A model generated the notes under the pieces. That model did no database searches, was not told the origin of the DNA, and worked only from the letters and a program-made list of their open reading frames with translations. A stretch of 64,000 nt of DNA, taken from Lacicoccus alkaliphilus DSM 16010 (GTDB lineage Bacteria > Bacillota > Bacilli > Staphylococcales > Salinicoccaceae). How positions within the stretch are numbered: the stretch's first letter is position 1; each line of letters begins with the position of its first letter. A program made the position numbers and the translations under genes. Shown one piece after another: positions 35,872 to 46,462 of this stretch. The stretch is from NCBI RefSeq assembly GCF_900142805.1, contig NZ_FRCF01000002.1:248001-312000 (forward strand). Direction: 5' to 3'.

Positions 35872-36189
35872 TCATTTTTTGTATTCATCTTGTTCATCAC
35901 CATGTCCGGGAAGCCCCTCCTCTTTCACACTTTTCCTTTTACGCCAAAGCATGACCGACAAAATCGTCATGGTTACTGACATTACAGTCAGGAATACAGC
36001 ATAGCCGATCAGCGGTTCCCAGTTCAGGTCATCATAAAAGTTCGGAAGTATGAAACCGGTGAGTGTCATTGTCACCAGTGTCAGCAAAGGTATCACCCAC
36101 CAATGTTTCATCCTGATCAATGGGATCAAAAAAGATAATATCATGACTGTAAGAATACTTATCACATAAAACCAGGGATTACCTATCAC
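35872..36189 (-). CDS. Small three-helix membrane protein
   Basis: 105 aa with a GTG start at 36189 preceded by GAGGTGATGAA. Three hydrophobic segments (about 6-25, 31-50 and 60-82) are followed by a basic then acidic tail (WRKRKSVKEEGLPGHGDEQDE). Several Trp residues lie at the helix ends. I do not recognise the family. It is encoded just upstream of, and divergent from, pepF. Confidence 0.65.
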   Translation of the reverse strand: MIGNPWFYVISILTVMILSFLIPLIRMKHWWVIPLLTLVTMTLTGFILPNFYDDLNWEPLIGYAVFLTVMSVTMTILSVMLWRKRKSVKEEGLPGHGDEQDEYKK

Positions 36190-36331
36190 TTCATCACCTC
36201 ATTTATTAGTTATAATATCCTAAATCGACCCGATGAAACTATTTTTGCCCAAATCTATGTGTTTTATCAGAATATTCATGTATAATGGCTTTATACTTCG
36301 GTTTCCGAAATTATAAGAGGAGTGAATACCA

Positions 36332-38137
36332 ATGGGAGAATTAAAATCAAGACATGAAGTGGATGAAAATTATACATGGGATCTGACGCCCCTGTTTGAA
36401 TCCGACTCTGCCTGTGAGAGCGCAATTGAGAGTATTAAAGTGGAGTTGGCCGACTTCGTCAAAAAGTATGAAGGTAACCTGGATGAAGTGGATACAGCCG
36501 TCAGTGCCATCGATGATTACAGAAAGCTGGTGGAAAAGCTCGTTCCAATCGGTACATATGCCAGCCTCCGCATGTCTTCGGACCAGGGAGATGCCGATGC
36601 ACAGAGACTGAGCGGCAAAGTCAGCAATGCGACGACACAGTTCGGCACGGCCACGAGTTTCGTGAAGAGTGATCTGCTCGCTCAGGATGCGTCTTTCCTG
36701 AAGTCCGTCAAAGAAAAAGAAGGTGAATACGAAGGGTTTATAGATGCCCTGCTGCGTGATAAACCATATCAGCTGGATGCAAAAGTCGAAAAGGCACTTG
36801 CCGCCTACTCCAACGTTTTTAATGGCCCGTACAGCCTGTATCAGAAGACGAAGCTGCTGGACATCGATTTCGGTACATTCGAGGCGAATGGTGAGGAAAT
36901 CCCGCTTTCATACCTCGCTTATGAAGGGGAACTGGAAAGTCACCCGGATCCTGAAGTCCGTCGGAATGCATATAAAAAGTTTTACTCAAAACTCAAAGAA
37001 TATGAACATACGACTGCCGGCACTTACGAAATACATTTGAAGAAAGAGAAGACTTCCTCCGATCTGAGGGGTTTCGATTCGGTGATTGATTATCTCCTCC
37101 ACCCCCAGGAAGTGGAGAGCGAAATGTATCACCGTCAAATCGACCTGATCATGAAGGACCTTGCACCTCATATGAGGAAGTATGCAAAACTCCTTAAAAA
37201 AGTGAACGGTCTCGAAGAAATGCGTTACGAAGATTTGAAAATTTCCCTTGACCCGGCAAGCGAGCCTGAAATCAGCGTCGAAGATTCCAGAAAATATATA
37301 TTGGATGCACTCAGCATAATGGGTGAAGATTATACGGAGATGCTGAACCGTGCATATGATGAGAGATGGATCGACTTCGTGAAGAATAAAGGGAAATCCA
37401 CCGGGGCTTTCTGCTCAAGCCCTCACGGAAATCACCCTTTCATACTCATCTCCTGGACTTCATTGATGACGGAAGTGTTCGTACTGGCCCATGAACTTGG
37501 ACATGCCGGACATTTCTACAATGCCAACCGTGAACAGAATGTCTTTGATGCAAGGAGCTCCATGTATTTCATAGAAGCGCCGAGTACGATGAACGAGATG
37601 CTGATGGCGAACCACCTGCTCAAAAATTCAGATGATCCGAAATTCAAGCGCTGGGTCATCAGTTCCATCATTTCGAGGACTTATTATCATAACTTCGTGA
37701 CCCATCTGCTGGAAGCGGCTTATCAGCGTGAAGTGTATAAGAAGGTCGACAACAATGAAAGCATCAGTGCGGCCGACCTGAACCAACTGAAACGCGGGAT
37801 CATCGAAGAATTTTGGGGGGATGATGTCGTCATTTCCGAAAATGCGGAACTGACATGGATGAGGCAGCCTCATTATTATATGGGCCTCTACCCTTACACA
37901 TACTCTGCGGGTCTCACCATCGCAACGCAGATGAGCAGACGTGTGCTGGATGAAGGACAGCCGGCTGTGGATGACTGGCTGAAAGTGCTTAAGACGGGCG
38001 GTACAAAACCGCCTGTGGAACTGGCAAAGATGGCAGGGATAGATGTGACGACAGACCAGCCATTGAAGGATACAATCGCTTATATCGGCGACCTGGTGGA
38101 TGAGCTCGAGAAGCTGACCGAAGAGATTGAAGGATAG
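36332..38137 (+). CDS. pepF: Oligoendopeptidase F (M3 family)
   Basis: Cytosolic zinc metallopeptidase that cleaves short peptides. It is 601 aa, typical of PepF. The zinc site HELGH is at 387-391 (FVLAHELGHAGHFY), with the second-ligand region IEAPSTMNEMLM about 27 residues on. AAGAGGAG precedes the ATG at 36332, and a TATAAT at 36281-36286 suggests its own promoter. It ends with its own terminator. Confidence 0.95.
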   Translation: MGELKSRHEVDENYTWDLTPLFESDSACESAIESIKVELADFVKKYEGNLDEVDTAVSAIDDYRKLVEKLVPIGTYASLRMSSDQGDADAQRLSGKVSNATTQFGTATSFVKSDLLAQDASFLKSVKEKEGEYEGFIDALLRDKPYQLDAKVEKALAAYSNVFNGPYSLYQKTKLLDIDFGTFEANGEEIPLSYLAYEGELESHPDPEVRRNAYKKFYSKLKEYEHTTAGTYEIHLKKEKTSSDLRGFDSVIDYLLHPQEVESEMYHRQIDLIMKDLAPHMRKYAKLLKKVNGLEEMRYEDLKISLDPASEPEISVEDSRKYILDALSIMGEDYTEMLNRAYDERWIDFVKNKGKSTGAFCSSPHGNHPFILISWTSLMTEVFVLAHELGHAGHFYNANREQNVFDARSSMYFIEAPSTMNEMLMANHLLKNSDDPKFKRWVISSIISRTYYHNFVTHLLEAAYQREVYKKVDNNESISAADLNQLKRGIIEEFWGDDVVISENAELTWMRQPHYYMGLYPYTYSAGLTIATQMSRRVLDEGQPAVDDWLKVLKTGGTKPPVELAKMAGIDVTTDQPLKDTIAYIGDLVDELEKLTEEIEG

Positions 38138-38138
38138 G

Positions 38139-38178
38139 AGAACATGCATGGCGGACGCCATGCATGTTCTTTTTGAAT
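38139..38178 (+). terminator. pepF terminator
   Basis: AGAACATGCATGGC, a GGAC loop, then GCCATGCATGTTCTTTTTG. Confidence 0.92.
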
Positions 38179-38297
38179 TTATAAGCTTGTTATTCAATGG
38201 AATGATTTCATGACTTTGAGTGTATTACTGTCTTATGCTGCAAAGCCTGGTCATAGTGGATGTAAAAGTGGTCATAGGCTGCACATGCAACCGGACA

Positions 38298-38336
38298 TTA
38301 AAAAACGCTCTGCATCTCATGCAGAGCGTTTTAAAT
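38298..38336 (-). terminator. cvfB terminator
   Basis: AAAACGCTCTGCAT and ATGCAGAGCGTTTT around a CTC loop; on the minus strand it ends in a T run (plus-strand AAAAAA). Confidence 0.9.
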
Positions 38337-38345
38337 TGAAGAAAC

Positions 38346-39230
38346 TCAGTTGGATGGGGGCTGTGCCTGTTTCAAGTAGGTGCCGCCGTCTTTCTGCTCC
38401 ACACGTCCTGCTTTCATCAGGCGGCCGAGCGCTCGTTTGAAAGCGCCTTTAGACATGTTGAAGGCCTCTTTGATATCCTCCGGGTCCGATTTGTCGGACA
38501 TTGGCATCATGCCGTCATTTTTAGTGATGTAATCGAGGATTTTTTCTGCGTCATCATCCATCCTCTTGTATGCCTGTTCGAGGAATGAGCCGTTTATCTC
38601 CCCTTTTTCATTGATGCCGATCGCCCTGAACTTGACCAGTTCGCCAAGTCTCGGCTCCTCTTTCCTCTCGGATTCATGAACAAAGACTTTATGCCCTTCG
38701 GATGTCAGCATGAAAGTGCCGATCCGGAGGAGCCTGTACGGTCTTGCTTCAAACCATTTGTTCCTGATGGCCTCGAATCCTTCCTGTGCGACCGGAGTGA
38801 ACCGTTCGCTCATCTCTTCCTCGGAAATGAGCTTCCCGTAAAGCTGATTATCGGACTCCGCCCTCAGCTGGGTATAAACCTCATCACCCGGTTTCGGCCA
38901 TACGTCCTTCACTTTGGGGAGGTCGACCCACGGAATCAGAATCTCCCTTGGGGATCCGATATTGATGTATGCACCGTCCCTGCCCACTTCCGTCACTTCC
39001 GCAAATCCAAATTTCCCGACTGCGACATCCGGCACCAACGGAACTGCAAACAACTCGCCACTCCTGTTCGGATAAATGAAGGCACTGATTTCCTCGCCGA
39101 TGCCGAATTCCTGTTCCGTCGACGAAGCATTCATCCGGATGAATGTATCTTCATCGTATACAAGGTGATATGTGGAACCTTCCTTTTTGATCACTTCTAA
39201 AAATTGTACTGTTCCTGATATATTTTCCAT
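38346..39230 (-). CDS. cvfB: S1-domain RNA-binding regulator CvfB (YitL-like)
   Basis: 294 aa. It has the CvfB layout: repeated S1-like domains (about 1-60, 66-130 and 145-215) and a C-terminal winged-helix segment (about 225-285, DYITKNDGMMPMSDKSDPEDIKEAFNMSKGAFKRALG). Segments KFGFAEVTEVGRDGAYINIG and REILIPWVDLP are characteristic. In Staphylococcus aureus this protein binds RNA and affects virulence gene expression. It lies next to the sirtuin gene on the same strand. Confidence 0.93.
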   Translation of the reverse strand: MENISGTVQFLEVIKKEGSTYHLVYDEDTFIRMNASSTEQEFGIGEEISAFIYPNRSGELFAVPLVPDVAVGKFGFAEVTEVGRDGAYINIGSPREILIPWVDLPKVKDVWPKPGDEVYTQLRAESDNQLYGKLISEEEMSERFTPVAQEGFEAIRNKWFEARPYRLLRIGTFMLTSEGHKVFVHESERKEEPRLGELVKFRAIGINEKGEINGSFLEQAYKRMDDDAEKILDYITKNDGMMPMSDKSDPEDIKEAFNMSKGAFKRALGRLMKAGRVEQKDGGTYLKQAQPPSN

Positions 39231-39253
39231 ATTAATGTCTCCTATAATTCAAG

Positions 39254-39976
39254 TCATGTTATTGCATCTATTACATCCGTCATGTCGTCATTGATCACGA
39301 GCGTCGCTTCATCATCGAACGGCGTACTGTCTCTGTTGATGATCACGAACGCCTCGCCGCTGAAGTAAGTGGTCAGATAAGCTGCCGGGTTGACTACGAG
39401 TGATGTCCCGAGGACGATCAGCGTATCCGCCTTCTGCAGTTTGGCCATCGCACTCATGACAGTCAACTCGTTCAGTGCTTCACCGTATAAAACGATGTCC
39501 GGCCGCACCACCCCGCCGCAGCGGCAGTAGGACATATCCTGTTCAATGATTTCTGTCTTATGATACGTTTCCCTGCATTCCACGCAGTAAAACTGATTCA
39601 GCGTGCCGTGCAGTTCATCCACCTTTCTGTTGCCGGCGTCGGTATGCAGGCCGTCGATGTTCTGGGTGATGACACCAAGCGATCTGCCTTCTGCTTCGAG
39701 ACCTGCGATGAAATCATGCACAGGATTCGGGGATTTGTCCGCGAGCAGCAGGCGCTTTTTATAAAAGCTGATGAAGCTACCCGGGTCATCCTTCAGATGG
39801 TCGATGCTCAGCAGGTACTCGGGTGAATGACCGGCGTTTGAAATTTCATCAAACAGGCCACCCATGCTCCTGAAATCCGGTATGCCGCTGGCAACGGAAA
39901 CACCAGCACCTGTGAAAAATACTATGTTGTCAGATTTTTCAATGATATCGGCCAGTTGCTGATATTGCTGTCTCAT
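39254..39976 (-). CDS. NAD-dependent protein deacylase (sirtuin)
   Basis: Removes acyl groups from lysines using NAD. The start is the third of three consecutive ATGs (39976), which is best spaced from GAGGAG, giving 240 aa. [17 protein letters not shown] (20-36) is the NAD motif, TQNID is at 104-108, the catalytic H123 is in ELHGTL, and the zinc-knuckle cysteines are C131, C134, C151 and C153. One knuckle pair is CRC rather than the usual CxxC. It corresponds to CobB/SrtN. Confidence 0.95.
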   Translation of the reverse strand: MRQQYQQLADIIEKSDNIVFFTGAGVSVASGIPDFRSMGGLFDEISNAGHSPEYLLSIDHLKDDPGSFISFYKKRLLLADKSPNPVHDFIAGLEAEGRSLGVITQNIDGLHTDAGNRKVDELHGTLNQFYCVECRETYHKTEIIEQDMSYCRCGGVVRPDIVLYGEALNELTVMSAMAKLQKADTLIVLGTSLVVNPAAYLTTYFSGEAFVIINRDSTPFDDEATLVINDDMTDVIDAIT

Positions 39977-40061
39977 CATCATATCTCCTCTTGCTAAGTT
40001 ATTTCAATGGTACCATATTTATGGTATTATCGCTTAAGGAATATATTTAAGGAGAATGTGT

Positions 40062-41666
40062 ATGTTACAAGTAAGTGACGTAAGTTTACGTTTTGGCGAC
40101 CGTAAACTTTTTGAAGATGTGAATATCAAATTCACACCGGGGAACTGTTATGGTTTAATCGGGGCGAATGGTGCAGGAAAGTCGACATTTCTTAAGATTT
40201 TATCTGGAGAAATGGATGCGCAGACCGGTCATGTATCAATGGGCAAAGATGAGCGTCTTGCCATATTGAAGCAGGATCATTTCGGCTATGAGGATGAAAG
40301 GGTCATCGACGTCGTCCTTATGGGTCACGAACGTTTGTACAGCATCATGAAAGAGAAAGATGAAATATATATGAAACCGGATTTTTCCGACGAGGACGGC
40401 ATCCGTGCTGCAGAACTTGAAGGAGATTTCGGCGAAATGGGCGGCTGGACTGCGGAAAGCGATGCAGAAAGCCTGCTTCACGGCCTGGGTATAGAGAGTG
40501 CCCTTGTGTATAAGAATATGTCTGAGCTTGAAAACAACCAGAAGGTCAAAGTGCTCCTCGCACAAAGCCTCTTCGGCGACCCTGATGTACTGTTGCTGGA
40601 TGAGCCGACAAACGGCCTGGATATTGAAGCGATACAATGGCTTGAAGATTTTCTGATCAATTTTGAAAACACGGTAATCGTCGTTTCCCACGACCGTCAC
40701 TTTCTGAATAATGTATGTACACATATTGCAGACCTGGATTTTGGAAAGATTGAACTCTATGTAGGAAACTATGATTTCTGGTATCAGTCGAGCCAGCTCG
40801 CACAGCAGATGGCGCAGGACCAGAACAAGAAAAAAGAAGAAAAGATCAAGGAACTTCAGGATTTTGTCGCGCGTTTCAGCGCGAACGCCTCAAAATCCAA
40901 ACAGGCCACCAGCCGTAAAAAAACGCTCGAAAAAATCGAGCTTGAGGACATCAAGCCTTCTTCAAGGAAATATCCGTTCGTCAACTTCACACCGGAACGT
41001 GAAATCGGCAATGAGTTGCTTTACGTCAGCGGCCTGACGCATTCGATCGGTGGAGAAAAGGTACTTGATAATGTGAGCTTCACCCTGAACCCTTATGATA
41101 AAGTGGTTCTGATCGGCCATACTGAAATTGCCCGCACCACCCTGCTCAGGATTCTCGCAGGGGAAATGGAACCTGAAGAAGGTGAAGTCAGATGGGGTGT
41201 GACGACATCACAGAGCTACATGCCGAAAGACAACTCGGAATACTTTGAAGGCATCGATACGAGCCTCGTCGAATGGCTGCGTCAATACGCACCGGAAGAT
41301 GAGCAGACGGAGACATTCATCCGCGGTTTCCTTGGTAGGATGTTATTCAGTGGCGAGGAAGCCAAGAAAAAGGCAAGCGTACTGTCCGGTGGCGAAAAGA
41401 TGCGTGCAATGCTGAGTAAGATGATGCTGTCGAAAGCCAATGTCATACTGCTCGATGAGCCGACGAACCACCTTGATTTGGAGAGCATCACATCTGTGAA
41501 CGAAGGGCTCAAGAAGTTCAAAGGTTCGATCATCTTCACTTCCCATGACTTCGAATTCATCAATACAATTGCCAATAAAGTGCTTGATCTCAAGCCGGAA
41601 GGTGCAATCGTCAAGGAGTCGACTTATGAGGAATATTTGAAGGATAAAGGCGTCTTGAAAGTTTAA
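40062..41666 (+). CDS. ABC-F family ATPase (YkpA/YbiT type)
   Basis: Two ABC domains without membrane segments, 534 aa from the ATG at 40062 behind AAGGAGAA. ABC-F proteins act on the ribosome. The first Walker A is GANGAGKST (K40) and the first Walker B LLLDEPTNGLD; the interdomain linker (about 240-300) is basic. The second Walker A is degenerate (GHTEIARTT) and the first signature is LENNQ instead of LSGGQ, while the second signature LSGGEKMRAML is intact. These deviations are typical of YkpA/YbiT proteins, so it is probably a housekeeping translation factor. Confidence 0.92.
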   Translation: MLQVSDVSLRFGDRKLFEDVNIKFTPGNCYGLIGANGAGKSTFLKILSGEMDAQTGHVSMGKDERLAILKQDHFGYEDERVIDVVLMGHERLYSIMKEKDEIYMKPDFSDEDGIRAAELEGDFGEMGGWTAESDAESLLHGLGIESALVYKNMSELENNQKVKVLLAQSLFGDPDVLLLDEPTNGLDIEAIQWLEDFLINFENTVIVVSHDRHFLNNVCTHIADLDFGKIELYVGNYDFWYQSSQLAQQMAQDQNKKKEEKIKELQDFVARFSANASKSKQATSRKKTLEKIELEDIKPSSRKYPFVNFTPEREIGNELLYVSGLTHSIGGEKVLDNVSFTLNPYDKVVLIGHTEIARTTLLRILAGEMEPEEGEVRWGVTTSQSYMPKDNSEYFEGIDTSLVEWLRQYAPEDEQTETFIRGFLGRMLFSGEEAKKKASVLSGGEKMRAMLSKMMLSKANVILLDEPTNHLDLESITSVNEGLKKFKGSIIFTSHDFEFINTIANKVLDLKPEGAIVKESTYEEYLKDKGVLKV

Positions 41667-41668
41667 GG

Positions 41669-41697
41669 TTTACTTTATGAAATTTAGCGTGTATAAT
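41669..41697 (+). promoter_or_regulatory. Promoter of the lysine biosynthesis operon
   Basis: TTTACT at 41669-41674, a 17-nt spacer and TATAAT at 41692-41697, immediately before the riboswitch. Confidence 0.8.
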
Positions 41698-41714
41698 GGC
41701 ATTTAATAATTGAA

Positions 41715-41897
41715 TAGCGAGATGAGGCGCATCCATCATCAGTAACTTATCAAGCAATTGATCCCCGGGGGTCATGGTGAGTGAAAGGGTAAGATGCCGA
41801 AATGATCTGTTTTTTCGGGGAACAGGCTGTTGGGTCAGAAGGTTAAGAGCTACTGACTTGTCATTATTTTAAAGATAATGGAGTGCATCACTTGTAT
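41715..41897 (+). promoter_or_regulatory. Lysine riboswitch (L-box)
   Basis: The 5' strand GAGATGAGGCGCATC pairs with the 3' strand GAGTGCATCACTTG. Core elements are CATCAGTAACTTAT near the start, GTGAGTGAAAGGGTAAGATGCCGAAATG (41777-41804) and CTGTTGGGTCAGAAGG (41828-41843). A terminator follows. Lysine binding should stop transcription before asd. The gene context (whole DAP/lysine pathway) agrees. Confidence 0.9.
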
Positions 41898-41908
41898 ATA
41901 ACACTTTA

Positions 41909-41940
41909 ACAAGTCCGGCACGCCGGGCTTGTTTTTTTAT
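41909..41940 (+). terminator. Lysine-riboswitch expression-platform terminator
   Basis: ACAAGTCCGG, a CACG loop, then CCGGGCTTGT and TTTTTTT. Upstream CACTTGT could pair alternatively with ACAAGTC to form the antiterminator. Confidence 0.9.
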
Positions 41941-41985
41941 TATCTTGGACCGTCTCGCATTTAAAACTATTTAGGAGGAATTTCG

Positions 41986-42966
41986 ATGGTAAGTGTTGCG
42001 GTTGTTGGAGCTACTGGCGTTGTCGGCAGCAAAATGATGGAAATGCTGGAGCGTTATGAAATAAAGTTTGATGAATTGGTTTTATTTGCTTCAAAACGTT
42101 CTGCCGGCAAAGAAGTTGAGTTTGGCGGTGAAACGTATACGATTCAGGAACTCACTGAAGAAGCGGCAAAAAAGAAATATGACTATGTGGTCATGAGTGC
42201 CGGTGGTTCCACCAGTGAGAAGTTCGCACCTTTATTCGAAGAAAGCGGTGCAATCGTCATCGATAACTCGAGTTACTGGAGAATGAAGGAAGATATCGAT
42301 CTGATCGTCCCTGAAATCAATAAGCCTAAATTCAAGAGGAATATCATCGCCAATCCAAACTGTTCCACAATCCAGTCAGTCGTGGCATTACAGCCTTTGC
42401 AGGATGAATTCGGAGTGGAACGGGTGCATTATGCAACCTACCAGAGTGTCTCCGGGTCGGGCGAAGGCGGTATACGTGATCTTGAGGAAGGTGCAAAAGG
42501 TGCTGAACCGACCACTTACCCCCACCCCATCCATAATAATGTCCTGCCTCATATAGATGATTTTTTGGACGATGGTTATACAAAAGAAGAGAAGAAAATG
42601 ATCGATGAGACCAAGAAGATACTGGATGATGCCTCGATTCAAGTCACTGCGACATGTGTCAGGGTCCCGATCATCAACAGTCATGCAGTACAGATGAACG
42701 TTACGCTTGGTAAAGAAGCGACTGTGGAAGAAGTGAGGCAGTCATTTGAGGACCATCCGCATATCGTATTGATGGACAACCCGGGTGAGAATGAATATCC
42801 GACGCCGCTGGATGCTGCAGACCGGCCTGAAATATTCGTCGGCAGGATCCGCAGGGACCCTACTCTCCAGAACACTTTCCATGTATGGTGTGTCGGAGAT
42901 AACCTGCTGAAGGGTGCCGCCCAGAACACGGTCCAGATCTTGAAATCGATCATGGACGACAAATAA
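41986..42966 (+). CDS. asd: Aspartate-semialdehyde dehydrogenase
   Basis: Reduces aspartyl phosphate to aspartate semialdehyde, the branch point to lysine, threonine and methionine. It is 326 aa. The NADP-binding GATGVVGSKM is at 8-18 and the catalytic cysteine is C126 (NPNCSTIQ). It is the first gene after the lysine riboswitch; AGGAGGAA precedes the ATG. In Staphylococcus aureus lysC (aspartokinase) comes first, but no lysC is present here. Confidence 0.97.
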   Translation: MVSVAVVGATGVVGSKMMEMLERYEIKFDELVLFASKRSAGKEVEFGGETYTIQELTEEAAKKKYDYVVMSAGGSTSEKFAPLFEESGAIVIDNSSYWRMKEDIDLIVPEINKPKFKRNIIANPNCSTIQSVVALQPLQDEFGVERVHYATYQSVSGSGEGGIRDLEEGAKGAEPTTYPHPIHNNVLPHIDDFLDDGYTKEEKKMIDETKKILDDASIQVTATCVRVPIINSHAVQMNVTLGKEATVEEVRQSFEDHPHIVLMDNPGENEYPTPLDAADRPEIFVGRIRRDPTLQNTFHVWCVGDNLLKGAAQNTVQILKSIMDDK

Positions 42967-42984
42967 TTAATAGGAGTGTTATAT

Positions 42985-43875
42985 ATGAATCCAATTTTTG
43001 AAGGTATCGGTGTAGCAATGACGACCCCGTTCATTAATGACGAAGTGGACTACGACGCATTCAGAAGACACATAGAGTTCCTGATAGAGAATGATACGCA
43101 GGCATTGATCGTGAACGGCACCACCGGGGAATCACCGACCCTTTCCGCTGAGGAAATCAAAACACTGATCAAAGTCGGCATTGAAACGGCTGCAGGGCGT
43201 GTGCCGGTGATTGCGGGAACAGGGACAAACTCGACGATGCACTCCATCGACCTCTCAAAATATGCAATGGATGCCGGTGCCGACGGTGTCATGCTCATCA
43301 CCCCGTATTACAACAAAGCGAACCAGAGGGGACTTGTCGCCCACTTCAATGCGATTGCGGATGCAATCGATATCCCGGTGATCCTTTATAATGTGCCTGC
43401 GCGCACCGGCATGACGATCGAGCCTGAAACTGTTCTCGAACTGAGTGGACATCCTAATATCGTTGCACTGAAAGATGCAGTCGGCGACTTGAACTACACG
43501 ATCAAATTACTGAACATGATCGATCAGGAGGAATTTGTCCTGTACAGCGGCAATGATGATAATTTTGCAGACTTCATCCAACTTGGCGGCAAAGGACTCA
43601 TCAGTGTGGTCGGCAATGTCATACCGGGAGAACTTCAGAATGTCTATACAAGATTGACCCAGGGCGATTATAACGCGAAGCACACGTTCACTAGCATCAT
43701 GCCTTTGATAGATGCGGTCCAGGTCGATGTGAACCCGATACCGATCAAAGCGCTGACAAGCGAGCTCGGGTTCGGGAATTATGAACTGAGGCTCCCCCTG
43801 CTTCCGGCTGAGGAAGAGACCCGTGCTAAAATAGTGCAAGCGTATGAAACATTCAAAGAGGGATCGAAAGTATGA
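42985..43875 (+). CDS. dapA: 4-hydroxy-tetrahydrodipicolinate synthase
   Basis: Condenses pyruvate with aspartate semialdehyde. The start is the ATG at 42985, behind a GGAG box, giving 296 aa. The Schiff-base lysine is K163 ([12 protein letters not shown]), with Y135 ([10 protein letters not shown]) and T46-T47 (NGTTGES) in the active site. It overlaps dapB by ATGA. Confidence 0.97.
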   Translation: MNPIFEGIGVAMTTPFINDEVDYDAFRRHIEFLIENDTQALIVNGTTGESPTLSAEEIKTLIKVGIETAAGRVPVIAGTGTNSTMHSIDLSKYAMDAGADGVMLITPYYNKANQRGLVAHFNAIADAIDIPVILYNVPARTGMTIEPETVLELSGHPNIVALKDAVGDLNYTIKLLNMIDQEEFVLYSGNDDNFADFIQLGGKGLISVVGNVIPGELQNVYTRLTQGDYNAKHTFTSIMPLIDAVQVDVNPIPIKALTSELGFGNYELRLPLLPAEEETRAKIVQAYETFKEGSKV

Positions 43876-44597
43876 AGGTATTACTCATCGGCTACGGCGC
43901 CATGAATCAGATCACCGAACGCCTGCTGCTTGAATCGGGCCATGAGATCGCCGGTGTGGTTGCCCGTACAAACAACTCAGCTTACCCGGCTTATGAATCC
44001 ATCGATGAAGCCGGTGCGGATGTTGCCATCGATTTTTCAAACCCGGAGTTGCTGCTCCCTTTGATCAATGAAGATTTTAAAACCCCCCTGGTCGTTGCGA
44101 CCACCGGTGAAAAGGAAACGATTGTCGAAAAGTTGAAGTCGAGAAGTCAGAGCGCACCGGTGTTTTTTAGTGCCAATATGAGTTATGGTGTACATGTGCT
44201 TAATAATCTTCTTGCAAGCGCCCTGGAGCAGCTTGAGGATTTCGATCTGGAACTGATCGAAGCGCATCATAATAAAAAAGTCGATGCCCCGAGCGGCACC
44301 CTGGTGAAGCTTCTGGATACGGCGCTTGAACACCGCAGTGACAGTCATGCAGTGTATGACCGTTCAGATGTCTATCAGAAGAGGGACGCCAAAGAAATCG
44401 GCGTTTCAGCCATCCGTGGCGGCACCATCGTCGGTGACCACACCGCCCTGTTTGCCGGCCTGGATGAAGTGATAGAAATCAGGCACCGCGCCCAGTCGAA
44501 GGAGATTTTCGCAAATGGTGCGATCAAGTCGGCAGAGGTGCTTCAGCACAAGGCCAACGGCTTTTATGATTATAATAATTTGTTCAAAGGAGAATAA
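43872..44597 (+). CDS. dapB: 4-hydroxy-tetrahydrodipicolinate reductase
   Basis: Reduces the DapA product with NAD(P)H. It is 241 aa. The nucleotide-binding motif reads GYGAMNQ (7-13), as in other staphylococcal DapB rather than the usual GxxGxMG. The catalytic [12 protein letters not shown] region starts at H132-H133. The gene starts within the dapA stop (ATGA) and is followed 3 nt later by dapD. Confidence 0.96.
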   Translation: MKVLLIGYGAMNQITERLLLESGHEIAGVVARTNNSAYPAYESIDEAGADVAIDFSNPELLLPLINEDFKTPLVVATTGEKETIVEKLKSRSQSAPVFFSANMSYGVHVLNNLLASALEQLEDFDLELIEAHHNKKVDAPSGTLVKLLDTALEHRSDSHAVYDRSDVYQKRDAKEIGVSAIRGGTIVGDHTALFAGLDEVIEIRHRAQSKEIFANGAIKSAEVLQHKANGFYDYNNLFKGE

Positions 44598-44600
44598 TTA

Positions 44601-45317
44601 ATGGAAAAGTTTACAGCAGAGGAAATCATTCAGTACATCTCGGATGCGAGGAAGGAAACACCTGTAAAAGTATACGCAAACGGCAATTTCGGGGACGTCA
44701 CCTTCCCTGAAAATTTCAAAGTCTTCGGATGCAAGAGCTCAAAGACGATATTTGCCGATTATGAGGAATTCAAGGCATTCCATCAGCAGAACGAGGATAT
44801 TTTTACGGAGGTTGAAATTGAGCAGGATCGCAGAAATTCGGCTATTCCATTAAAAGATCTTACAAATACAAAAGCACGCATCGAACCGGGTGCCTTCATC
44901 CGTGAACATGCCGTCATTGAAGATGGAGCAGTGATTATGATGGGTGCAACAATCAACATCGGTGCCATCGTAGGTGAAGGTACCATGGTCGATATGAATG
45001 CTTCACTCGGCGGACGTGCGACCACCGGTAAGAATGTGCACGTCGGTGCAGGTGCAGTGCTTGCAGGCGTCATCGAACCGCCAAGCGCATCACCGGTCGT
45101 CATTGAAGATGATGTGCTGATCGGTGCCAATGCAGTCATTCTGGAAGGTGTACGTGTCGGAAAAGGCGCAATCGTCGCAGCAGGCGCGATCGTTACCGAA
45201 GATGTGCCGGCAGGCGCAGTCGTTGCAGGAACGCCGGCGAGAGTCATCAAACAGGCGAGCGAAGTCGAGGGCTCGAAAAGGGAAATCGTTTCAGCATTAA
45301 GGAAGCTCAATGACTGA
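44601..45317 (+). CDS. dapD: 2,3,4,5-tetrahydropyridine-2,6-dicarboxylate N-acetyltransferase
   Basis: Acetylates tetrahydrodipicolinate (the DapH-type acetyl variant, dapD in staphylococcal naming). It is 238 aa. Residues about 95-215 form a left-handed beta-helix of hexapeptide repeats (for example [31 protein letters not shown]). The acetylase rather than succinylase route is supported by the following DapL-type deacetylase. It overlaps dapL by 8 nt. Confidence 0.96.
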   Translation: MEKFTAEEIIQYISDARKETPVKVYANGNFGDVTFPENFKVFGCKSSKTIFADYEEFKAFHQQNEDIFTEVEIEQDRRNSAIPLKDLTNTKARIEPGAFIREHAVIEDGAVIMMGATINIGAIVGEGTMVDMNASLGGRATTGKNVHVGAGAVLAGVIEPPSASPVVIEDDVLIGANAVILEGVRVGKGAIVAAGAIVTEDVPAGAVVAGTPARVIKQASEVEGSKREIVSALRKLND

Positions 45318-46452
45318 GATTAAGTTTGTGAGTGAACATCGCAGATATCTGCATGAAAATCCCGAACTCAGCATGAAGGAGTTCGGAACAACATCCTATA
45401 TCATAGAGGTTCTTGAATCTCTTGGAATCAATTATACGCAACCACTCCCTACAGGGGTGGTTGCGTATTTAAAAGGCGAAAGTGAGACCACCCTTGGATT
45501 CCGTGCAGATATTGATGCTTTGCCGATACATGAAGAGAACGATGTGCCGTACCGAAGTAGCGAGGACGGCGTCATGCATGCCTGCGGACACGACGGGCAC
45601 ACAGCCGCCCTCCTCCTTTTTGCAAAGAGATGCAAGGCTTTATCCGATGAGGGGAAACTTCCCCATAATTGTTATTTCATCTTCCAGCCGAGTGAAGAAA
45701 CGATGGCCGGAGCAAAACAGCTGTTGGACAGCTGGAGTGGGAAGGAAGCTATGGATGCTGTTTTCGGCATCCATATCATGCCGGATGAAGAAACCGGCCT
45801 CGCACTTTTCAGGGATCATGAAATGACTGCCAGTGCGACGGAGTACCGCTTTTACATCAAAGGGGAATCTGCACATGTCGCCAATAAACAGCACGGCAAG
45901 TCCGCCTTGGAGGCACTCATGTTCACGACGCGTGAAATCTCGCAGATACAGCAGTTCCATCTGGATGGGTTGAACCGCAACATCATACACCTCGGCCGGA
46001 TGGATGCCGGGGAAGCAATCAACACCGTACCGTCCAATGCATATCTCGAAGGCACGATCCGTACGTATGAAGAGGATGATCTCGCAGTGATAAAAGGCCA
46101 GATGGATAAGATCAGGGCTGCTGCAGAGGTGTTGTACGACTGCAAAGTGGAAGTGACATACAATGAGGGGTATCCACCGGTCAAAAATGACCCTGAATTA
46201 CGCACTCTCGCTCATCAAAGTGTTGAATCTGCGGGGCTTGAACCTGTCATAAAAGAGAAGCCTTATCTCTTCGGGGAGGATTTCAGTTTTTACAGTGAAG
46301 TCGCACCGACATATTTCGTATTCATCGGCGCAGGCGACAGGGAAAAAGGGTATACAAGCAGTCTACACACTTCAACTTTCAACTTTGATGAATCGATACT
46401 GATCACAGTCGCCGACTATTATGAAAATATATTGAAGAACTATAAACATTGA
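45310..46452 (+). CDS. dapL: N-acetyldiaminopimelate deacetylase
   Basis: M20-family metallopeptidase that removes acetate from N-acetyl-LL-DAP. It is 380 aa. The metal-binding pieces are [16 protein letters not shown] (HxxH) and [11 protein letters not shown] (the E-E pair), with GEDFSFY near the end. The gene starts before the dapD stop. A short inverted repeat inside the gene (CAACCACTCC...GGGGTGGTTG, about 45437-45463) has a downstream T stretch but is in-frame coding. Confidence 0.94.
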   Translation: MTEIKFVSEHRRYLHENPELSMKEFGTTSYIIEVLESLGINYTQPLPTGVVAYLKGESETTLGFRADIDALPIHEENDVPYRSSEDGVMHACGHDGHTAALLLFAKRCKALSDEGKLPHNCYFIFQPSEETMAGAKQLLDSWSGKEAMDAVFGIHIMPDEETGLALFRDHEMTASATEYRFYIKGESAHVANKQHGKSALEALMFTTREISQIQQFHLDGLNRNIIHLGRMDAGEAINTVPSNAYLEGTIRTYEEDDLAVIKGQMDKIRAAAEVLYDCKVEVTYNEGYPPVKNDPELRTLAHQSVESAGLEPVIKEKPYLFGEDFSFYSEVAPTYFVFIGAGDREKGYTSSLHTSTFNFDESILITVADYYENILKNYKH

Positions 46453-46462
46453 GGTTAATGAT

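Noticed and set aside
35773-35979. Plus-strand frame between the threonine-aldolase-like and small membrane protein genes
   Set aside because: It overlaps the 3' end of the minus-strand membrane-protein gene and has no ribosome-binding site.
40062-41666. Degenerate Walker A in domain 2 and LENNQ signature in domain 1 of the ABC-F protein as signs of decay
   Set aside because: YkpA/YbiT-type ABC-F proteins typically show these deviations, and the rest of the gene is intact.
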